A stretch of 11,446 nt of DNA from positions 1 through 11,446 of the forward strand of contig CAZAYB010000092.1 in the NCBI GenBank assembly GCA_964489215.1, written 5' to 3'. Both the position numbers and the translations under genes were made by a program. How positions within the stretch are numbered: position 1 is the stretch's first letter; every line of letters begins with the position of its first letter. This stretch comes from CAZAYB01 sp964489215 (GTDB lineage: Bacteria; Planctomycetota; Phycisphaerae; Sedimentisphaerales; Anaerohalosphaeraceae). Positions 7,182-11,446 of this stretch are shown here, piece by piece. The notes beneath the pieces were generated by a model. That model worked only from the letters and a program-made list of their open reading frames with translations. It searched no databases and had not been told where the DNA came from.

Positions 7182-8171
7182 ATGAATGAATGTTCCCTCA
7201 CTCAAGACTTTTTGAGCTACCTGAAATATGAAAAACATTTTTCTCAGCATACAGCGAAGTGCTATGGAGCTGATCTTGACCAGTTTTGTGATTTTCTGGT
7301 AAGTAAAGGTGAGAGAGTTATTGAAAATGCGAATCCGTGGTCAGGCGGCCAGGGTGAGTCAACAGCAGTTGCGACAGATAAGCAGGTGGATCTTGAGAAG
7401 GCGTTGAGGAGTGCGGATACCGATACGATACGGGGTTATATGGCGAATCTCAATCAGCAGCAGTATTCGAAGTCTACGACTGCAAGGAAGCTTGCAACAT
7501 TGCGCAGTTTTTATAAATTTCTGGTTAAACGTTCCAAGGTAGATTCAAATCCGGTGTCATCCATCAAGACTCCTAAGCAGGAAAAGAAGCTTCCGAAATG
7601 TCTTGATGCTGAGCAGATTCAGCGATTGCTTGATGCACCGGATAACAGCAACTGGCTGGGCGCCAGGGACAGGGCGATGCTGGAGGTTCTTTACAGTACG
7701 GGTATGAGAGTAAGCGAGATTGTTGCACTTAATATGGAAGATGTTGATTTTCTTGGCGAGGTTATTCATGTTCGGGGTAAAGGCAAGAAGGAACGTATTG
7801 CTCCAATCGGGACAAGTGCTCTGCAGTCTATTCAGCGTTATATAGAGTTCCGTAATAAGCGAATGCAAAATGACAGTAACTTTGACAGTAAGGTACTGTT
7901 TGCGAATAAGCACGGTAAGAGGCTAAGTACAAGAAGTGTTCGAAGGAAGATGGATAAATATTTAAAGGAGGCAGGTCTTGATCCTTCAATAAGTCCTCAC
8001 ACTCTGAGGCACAGTTTTGCGACTCATATGCTCAATAACGGAGCAGATCTGCGGAGTGTGCAGGAGCTTCTTGGTCATCAGTCGCTTTCTACAACTCAGG
8101 TATATACTCATCTTGGCACTGCGAAGATGAAAGAAGTTTATGATCATTCTCATCCGAGGGATTCGATGTGA
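7182..8171 (+). CDS. XerC/XerD-type tyrosine recombinase
   Basis: A site-specific recombinase of 329 residues that would cut and rejoin DNA through a 3'-phosphotyrosine link. Residues 4-40 and 80-125 form the SAM-like core-binding domain; the catalytic domain follows. The full catalytic set is visible: R176 (TGMRVSE), K200 (RGKGKKER), H273 and R276 (HTLRHSFATH), H299 (LLGHQS) and the nucleophile Y308 (TTQVYTHL). It is about 30 residues longer than E. coli XerC because of an insert around 48-75 (ENANPWSGGQGESTAV). The ATG at 7182 has AAAGGCGGA upstream. The arrangement and tail fit a housekeeping Xer protein for chromosome-dimer resolution rather than a phage integrase, but XerC cannot be told from XerD here and no dif site was seen. 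Confidence 0.92.
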   Translation: MNECSLTQDFLSYLKYEKHFSQHTAKCYGADLDQFCDFLVSKGERVIENANPWSGGQGESTAVATDKQVDLEKALRSADTDTIRGYMANLNQQQYSKSTTARKLATLRSFYKFLVKRSKVDSNPVSSIKTPKQEKKLPKCLDAEQIQRLLDAPDNSNWLGARDRAMLEVLYSTGMRVSEIVALNMEDVDFLGEVIHVRGKGKKERIAPIGTSALQSIQRYIEFRNKRMQNDSNFDSKVLFANKHGKRLSTRSVRRKMDKYLKEAGLDPSISPHTLRHSFATHMLNNGADLRSVQELLGHQSLSTTQVYTHLGTAKMKEVYDHSHPRDSM

Positions 8172-8220
8172 GTTAATTGTGAATTTTGTTTTAGAGTCAG
8201 TTCTTTTGTGAGAAATAAAT

Positions 8221-8245
8221 GCCCGCTTTTGTGCGGGCTTTTTTT
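8221..8245 (+). terminator. Intrinsic terminator after the recombinase gene
   Basis: GCCCGC (8221-8226) pairs with GCGGGC (8233-8238) around the loop TTTTGT, and seven T follow (8239-8245). A textbook rho-independent terminator, 49 nt after the recombinase stop. Confidence 0.92.
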
Positions 8246-8309
8246 ATGTTATCAGCTAAGGGCAGCAGTGGAAATTTTATGGATCAACTTCGAAAAAGCG
8301 GGTTTGTAG

Positions 8310-8324
8310 GGATCTTGCAGATCC
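8310..8324. repeat. Short perfect inverted repeat in the spacer
   Basis: GGATCT and AGATCC flank a 3-nt loop TGC. There is no T-tract, so it is not a terminator. The 309-bp stretch 8172-8480 holds this dyad, the terminator and the two REP-like repeats; I see no credible gene in it. Confidence 0.3.
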
Positions 8325-8402
8325 AGCGAATTGAGTTTTACTGGGAGAGTTGTCACGGTGCTTGCGTTTCGGGCTTGCGATTGGTTTCGGGGCATTACAA
8401 TA

Positions 8403-8435
8403 AAAAAGGGACCTGACACCTTTAATTTATGTGGG
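8403..8435. repeat. REP-like repeat, copy 1
   Basis: First of two 33-bp direct repeats with the core GGGACCTGACACCTTT, differing from copy 2 by one base (T against C at repeat position 28). AAAGG and CCTTT inside it can pair around GACCTGACA, giving a weak hairpin. Motifs of the GGTGTCAGGTCCC type recur between genes in many environmental bacterial genomes, often with IS200-like or RAYT transposases; that link is from memory. No transposase gene is nearby. Confidence 0.75.
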
Positions 8436-8447
8436 GGCGGTGTAATC

Positions 8448-8480
8448 AAAAAGGGACCTGACACCTTTAATTCATGTGGG
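8448..8480. repeat. REP-like repeat, copy 2, abutting a stop codon
   Basis: Second copy in the same orientation, 12 bp after the first (45-bp period). Its last base, 8480, touches the stop codon (8481-8483) of the leftward flavoprotein gene. Read on the minus strand, the AAAGG/CCTTT hairpin is followed by T residues, so it might also act as a weak terminator for that gene. Confidence 0.75.
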
Positions 8481-9206
8481 TTAGGCGTTTGCTTTTTTCA
8501 GCATTTTTTCAATGCTCATATTTGCTGCCATCAGGTATTGTCTTTTTGATATCAGGGGTTGGTCGAGGGCATCTCGGGTTTGCTGCGAGATGTTGAGGTT
8601 TTTTACGATTTCCTCAGCAGCTCTTGCGACGTTCTGGAGGTAGTCGTCGACGATTTTTGCGGTTTCGGGATGCTTCTGGGGCAGCAACTCTGCCTGTGAT
8701 CTGTATATTCCGGCGATAATTTCAGTGCTTAGGTTTCTTGCGAATCTTTCGAAGTGATGTTTGATTACCTGGAAATGTGACATTTCCGGATAGCCGCAGG
8801 TGGAGAGTACGACGATTTTTGTCGGCTTTTCCATTCTGGTTGTGTGCCTTGTTTCGTTTTCAGGGTCCTGTTCGAATCGCGGGTTCAGCAGCGGCCTTAA
8901 TCTTTCCATGAACTGCTTTGTGATTGCGGTTACTCCATCGGTGTAGACAGGTGTTGCGAAGACGGCAATGTCAGCGAGCATGAATTTTTTTACGAGTGGT
9001 TCTGCCTCGTCGTCGATTTTGCATGAGCCAGGTGTTTTGATCCAGCATTCCATGCAGCAAGAGCATGGCTTTATTATTTTTTTTGCGAGGTAGATGTTTT
9101 CACATTGTGCGTTTGCGGCTTTTGCGCCTTCGATAAAGGCTTCTGTCATAATATCGGTGTTTCCGTTTTGTGCCCTGTTGCTTCCGTTGTATATGACTAT
9201 TTTCAT
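8481..9206 (-). CDS. Flavodoxin-like / NADPH-dependent FMN reductase family protein with Fe-S-type cysteine motif
   Basis: A 241-residue cytoplasmic flavoprotein of the flavodoxin-like fold. The FMN phosphate loop is visible as GSNRAQNGNT (8-17), and the second flavin-contact loop as FATPVYTDGVTAITKQFMERL near 83-103. A cysteine cluster follows strand 2: C48, C51, C54 and C62, spaced CX2CX2CX7C, with an extra C50. This matches the compact motif that binds a [4Fe-4S] cluster in archaeal-type iron-sulfur flavoproteins, though many family members keep only part of it. It probably transfers electrons or reduces quinone-like or other small substrates; the substrate is unknown. AGGT lies 7 nt before the ATG. 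It lies 39 nt after the YjbQ-family gene and is probably cotranscribed with it. Its stop abuts a REP-like repeat. Confidence 0.82.
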   Translation of the reverse strand: MKIVIYNGSNRAQNGNTDIMTEAFIEGAKAANAQCENIYLAKKIIKPCSCCMECWIKTPGSCKIDDEAEPLVKKFMLADIAVFATPVYTDGVTAITKQFMERLRPLLNPRFEQDPENETRHTTRMEKPTKIVVLSTCGYPEMSHFQVIKHHFERFARNLSTEIIAGIYRSQAELLPQKHPETAKIVDDYLQNVARAAEEIVKNLNISQQTRDALDQPLISKRQYLMAANMSIEKMLKKANA

Positions 9207-9245
9207 TTTTTTACCTATGGGTATTTTGGGAGTTTTGAGGTTCGG

Positions 9246-9662
9246 TTATTCGCCGATTATTTTGACGAGTAATCTTTTTTTTCTTTTTCCGTCAAATTCG
9301 TAATAGAAGATGTGTTCCCATGGTCCGAGGTGGAGGCTTCCATCGGTAATTGCGACGACGACTTCTCTTCCCATGACCTGTCTTTTCATGTGTGCGTCGG
9401 CGTTGTCTTCGTATCCGTTGTGTCGATACTGGCTGTGAGGTTTTTCGGGTGCGAGCTTTTCGAGCCAGAGTTCATAGTCGTGGTGCAGGCCGGACTCGTT
9501 GTCGTTAATAAAAACCGATGCGGTGATGTGCATTGCGTTTACCAGTACGAAGCCTTCTTTTACTCCGCTTTGTTTTACGAGCCTTTCGACTTCATTGTGA
9601 ATTGAAACGATGGCTCTTCTTTGGGGAGTTTCCATCCATAATTCTTTTGTAAGTGTTTTCAT
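9246..9662 (-). CDS. YjbQ family protein (UPF0047, secondary thiamine-phosphate synthase-like)
   Basis: A 138-residue protein of the highly conserved YjbQ/UPF0047 family. Family signatures run through the whole chain: VLVNAMHITASVFINDNESG (40-58), WLEKLAP (66-72), YRHNGYEDNADAHMKRQVMG (79-98), VVVAITDGSLHLGPWEHIFY (101-120) and RLLVKIIGE at the end. The conserved histidines (H45, H81, H91) and acidic residues suggest a metal-binding trimer, as in solved family members. E. coli YjbQ has weak thiamine-phosphate synthase activity, but its physiological role is uncertain. An AGAGA ribosome site precedes the ATG, and a good promoter lies at 9717-9745. It is the first gene of a leftward pair. Confidence 0.93.
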   Translation of the reverse strand: MKTLTKELWMETPQRRAIVSIHNEVERLVKQSGVKEGFVLVNAMHITASVFINDNESGLHHDYELWLEKLAPEKPHSQYRHNGYEDNADAHMKRQVMGREVVVAITDGSLHLGPWEHIFYYEFDGKRKKRLLVKIIGE

Positions 9663-9716
9663 ATTATCTCTTTAATAAACGGTGTTCTAATAATTAAGGG
9701 TATCTTTGTTTTTTTT

Positions 9717-9745
9717 AATATAACTTAGTATTTTGTTAAGTTCAA
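9717..9745 (-). promoter_or_regulatory. Sigma70-type promoter for the yjbQ-flavoprotein pair
   Basis: On the minus strand TTGAAC (9740-9745) and TATATT (9717-9722) are 17 nt apart, the best consensus match in the window. Transcription would start near 9710, leaving a leader of about 48 nt before the ATG at 9662. Confidence 0.55.
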
Positions 9746-9753
9746 GTTTTTTT

Positions 9754-9774
9754 GGTTCATTAACCGGATGAACC
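9754..9774. promoter_or_regulatory. Perfect dyad just upstream of the yjbQ promoter
   Basis: GGTTCAT (9754-9760) and ATGAACC (9768-9774) form a perfect 7-bp inverted repeat with a 7-nt spacer TAACCGG. It begins 8 bp upstream of the -35 box on the minus strand, a usual place for an activator site. No T-tract follows on either strand, which argues against a terminator. The binding protein is unknown. Confidence 0.4.
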
Positions 9775-9811
9775 TGATATTTTAGGTTCGTTTAAGTATT
9801 ATCTGGGTCTG

Positions 9812-10030
9812 TCACAGGAGCCATTGTGAGGCGGGTACGGCAAAGTCATCGATTCTGACCTTGCAGTATCTTGTTGACCATTCGACTTCTTCAAATAGCG
9901 ATACAGTTTTTTTCAATATACATTCAGAGAAGGTGTAAAACAGAATACAATCGGCGAGCAGCAGAGAGGGATTTGACAATAAAAGTTTGGGAAAAAGTTC
10001 AAAATTGATGTTGGAAGAATAAGGTTTTTC
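9812..10030 (-). pseudogene. Possible decayed reading frame ending in a dockerin-like helix
   Basis: A 72-codon open stretch on the minus strand, bounded by stops and without an ATG or a ribosome site. Its last residues, VRIDDFAVPASQWLL before TGA, resemble the second helix of the dockerin-like, EF-hand-type C-terminal domains common in Phycisphaerae (pattern V-D-I-D-D-F-A-V-L-A-S-Q-W). No calcium loop precedes the helix, and the upstream part is hydrophobic and unrecognised. It may be a fossil of a secreted-protein gene, or chance. It occupies part of the 652-bp spacer 9663-10314, where I see no intact gene. Confidence 0.25.
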
Positions 10031-10104
10031 TCAAAAAAAAGGGGGTTTATATGCTAATATGTTTGCTTTAGCGGCTATATGTCATAAAATGGCGGTAATA
10101 ATGA

Positions 10105-10293
10105 CAGCCTCTAAAAATTCATTTTGGCGGACAAGCGAACCTTTTTATCTTTGGTTTGCGTCAGGCGAAGGCTGATTTGTCGTCGGATTGTACAAGTTTT
10201 AACTACTGGTGTGAAAGGTCGGATCTGAACCAGTCCGGCAGGGTTGATTTTTTTGATTTTGCAAGATTTGCAGATTTGTGGGCAGGTTTGTAA
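10105..10293 (+). pseudogene. Remnant of a dockerin-like C-terminal domain
   Basis: An open stretch of 62 codons right after three in-frame stops (10096-10104), with no ATG. Near its end it reads DLNQSGRVDFFDFARFADLW, then AGL and TAA. This fits the D-x-N-x-x-G-x-V-D-F-x-D-F-A-x-x-A-x-x-W pattern of dockerin-type or EF-hand-like domains at the C-terminus of secreted planctomycete proteins. KADLSSDC before it resembles the start of a first repeat, as if the middle had been deleted. The body and start of the gene are absent, so I read it as a fossil. The pterin-synthase-like gene begins 21 nt later. Confidence 0.45.
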
Positions 10294-10314
10294 GGGCAGA
10301 TAGAGAGTGAGAAT

Positions 10315-11124
10315 ATGATGCATATATTGAGGCGAGAGGTCAGATTCAGTATTATGCCTTTCGGGGTTGAGAATCCTTCGGGAGCGAACAGTTACAGTTC
10401 GTTGCCGAGCGGGGGAGACGGATTGTCTGTATACATGGCGATGACAGTTAGTATGAGCAGTTCGGTAGATGAAGAGACCGGTTTTATAATGAATGTAACT
10501 GATATTGATGAATGTGTTCACAGCCATGTTGTGGGTCTTTTTCAGCGTACTGTAAGCTCATCTTTCGAGGCGAACAGCAATATCAGTTTTATCCAGCTTG
10601 GTGAGCTTTTAACTGCTTGCGGAGAACGTTTAGGCGAGTTTACGGGCGATGCGAAAGTTTTGGATGTCAGTTTGAATCTTAATCCTTTCAGGAAAATGAA
10701 GATTAAAACCATGGAGCCAGAAATGATATATTACAGTGAGAAATTTGAATTTGCGGCGATGCACAAGCTTTGGAATGAGAAGTTTGACGATGAGAAGAAT
10801 TTTGCGGTATTCGGCAAGTGCGCCAATCCTAACGGTCATGGTCATAATTATGTTGCGGAGGTGACAGTTAAGTGTGATAAGTCCTGCAATTTAGCGGTAG
10901 GTGATTTTGAAAGGGCGGTTAACGAATATTTTATCGAGTTGGTGGACCACAGTAATTTGAATTCGGATATTGATTATTTCAGTAAAAATATTCCGACAGT
11001 TGAGAAGATATCGGAATTTGCGTGGGAGGCTCTGGAAGGAAAGATGCCCTGCGGGGAGCTTGAATCGATAACTGTATGGGAGAACGACCGGACAAGCTGT
11101 ACTTACAGCAGGGACAGGAGTTAG
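10315..11124 (+). CDS. Two-domain 6-pyruvoyl/6-carboxy-tetrahydropterin synthase-like protein
   Basis: A 269-residue member of the PTPS/QueD T-fold superfamily. The C-terminal half (about 138-265) is a complete domain: zinc ligands H150 (AAMHKL), H175 and H177 (NGHGHNY), catalytic Cys169, D211-H212 (LVDHSNLN), PTVEKISEFAWEAL, and the pterin-anchoring E256 (VWEND). The spacing C-x5-HGH is that of animal-type PTPS (CANPNGHGHNY) rather than the shorter E. coli QueD spacing. The N-terminal half (REVRFSIMPFG to VDEETGFIMNVTDIDECV) looks like a degenerate second T-fold unit without the zinc histidines. It may act on dihydroneopterin triphosphate in queuosine or pterin synthesis. ATG 10315 and 10318 are both possible; AGAGAG lies upstream. 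Confidence 0.82.
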   Translation: MMHILRREVRFSIMPFGVENPSGANSYSSLPSGGDGLSVYMAMTVSMSSSVDEETGFIMNVTDIDECVHSHVVGLFQRTVSSSFEANSNISFIQLGELLTACGERLGEFTGDAKVLDVSLNLNPFRKMKIKTMEPEMIYYSEKFEFAAMHKLWNEKFDDEKNFAVFGKCANPNGHGHNYVAEVTVKCDKSCNLAVGDFERAVNEYFIELVDHSNLNSDIDYFSKNIPTVEKISEFAWEALEGKMPCGELESITVWENDRTSCTYSRDRS

Positions 11125-11153
11125 CAGATTTTTTTGTTTAATAAGGAGTTTTG

Positions 11154-11446
11154 ATGGAACAGAAGAAAACCATTGCCTCGAGGACGATAGTTGTTATTTT
11201 GGCGGCGGGTAAAGGTAGCAGGATGGGCAGGACAGATACGGCTAAGGTCTGTTTTGAGATAGCTAATGAGCCTGCGATACTGAGGACGGTTGAGACTTTC
11301 AAGAGCAAAGGATTCAAACGTTTCATGATTGTTACGGGGGCTTATTCAGAGCAGGTAATGAGTGTCCTTTGTGAGAGACATCCGGAGGTTATGTATGTTT
11401 ATCAGTCACCTCAGCTTGGGACAGGTCATGCGGCGAGGGTGGCAGC
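11154..11446 (+). CDS. GlmU-like nucleotidyltransferase (3' partial)
   Basis: The first 97 residues of a sugar-nucleotide transferase of the NTP_transferase family. The nucleotide-binding signature LAAGKGSRMG is at 16-25, with a following Lys31, and QLGTGHA at 87-93 matches the uridine-binding stretch of UDP-GlcNAc pyrophosphorylase (GlmU). It would make a UDP- or NDP-sugar for cell-envelope synthesis. The middle (KVCFEIANEPAILRTVETF) differs from standard GlmU, so a planctomycete-specific relative is possible, and I leave the symbol empty. AAGGAG lies 5 nt before the ATG. It begins 29 nt after the PTPS-like gene and is probably cotranscribed. The gene runs past the window end. Confidence 0.85.
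   Translation, partial: MEQKKTIASRTIVVILAAGKGSRMGRTDTAKVCFEIANEPAILRTVETFKSKGFKRFMIVTGAYSEQVMSVLCERHPEVMYVYQSPQLGTGHAARVA

Noticed and set aside
8252..8464. Minus-strand 70-codon frame across the REP-like repeats
   Set aside because: Its first residues are translated repeat sequence, there is no ribosome site, and it sits in a spacer between a terminator and a convergent gene.
9973..10001. TTGACA at 9973 as a promoter for the PTPS-like gene
   Set aside because: No acceptable -10 box at 16-18 nt; the start would also be over 300 nt from the gene.
1..11446. tRNA or rRNA genes, CRISPR array, defence system, prophage or complete transposon
   Set aside because: None is visible; the only recombinase looks like a housekeeping Xer protein.

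Overview
The window looks like a draft or metagenome-derived scaffold from a Gram-negative bacterium of the Planctomycetota, most likely class Phycisphaerae near the Sedimentisphaerales. This placement is inference. It rests on a LeuS with a lineage-typical insertion, a two-domain pterin-synthase-like protein of a kind I associate with planctomycetes, dockerin-like C-terminal remnants, and a Kdo (LPS) gene. Two runs of exactly 100 N (4897-4996 and 6615-6714) are assembly gaps, and three genes are cut by them.

Layout. 1-1331: the end of an OmpR-type response regulator (+), a PEGA-domain lipoprotein (-) and a stand-alone receiver protein (-). 1332-1592: a divergent intergenic region with one reasonable sigma70-like promoter on each strand. 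1593-6614: a rightward run of leuS, a diacylglycerol-kinase-like lipid kinase (ATGA overlap), kdsA (5' end lost in the first gap) and a COG0731-type radical SAM protein (3' end lost in the second gap). 6861-8171: an 88-residue protein of unknown function and a XerC/XerD-type tyrosine recombinase, closed by a clear intrinsic terminator. 8246-8480: a gene-free spacer with two near-identical 33-bp REP-like repeats. 8481-9662: a leftward pair, a YjbQ-family protein followed by a flavodoxin-like protein with an Fe-S-type cysteine motif; a good promoter and an adjacent perfect dyad lie upstream. 9663-10314: a 652-bp spacer with what look like two fossil dockerin-like C-termini on opposite strands. 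10315-11446: the two-domain PTPS/QueD-like protein and the start of a GlmU-like nucleotidyltransferase.

Most genes are housekeeping or envelope functions: leucyl-tRNA charging, lipid phosphorylation, Kdo for lipid A, nucleotide-sugar synthesis and chromosome-dimer resolution or site-specific recombination. I found no defence system, CRISPR array, complete transposon or biosynthetic cluster. The less ordinary signals are the paired REP-like repeats abutting a stop codon, the decayed dockerin-like sequences, the dyad beside the yjbQ promoter, the degenerate first half of the PTPS-like protein, and the small unknown protein before xerC.
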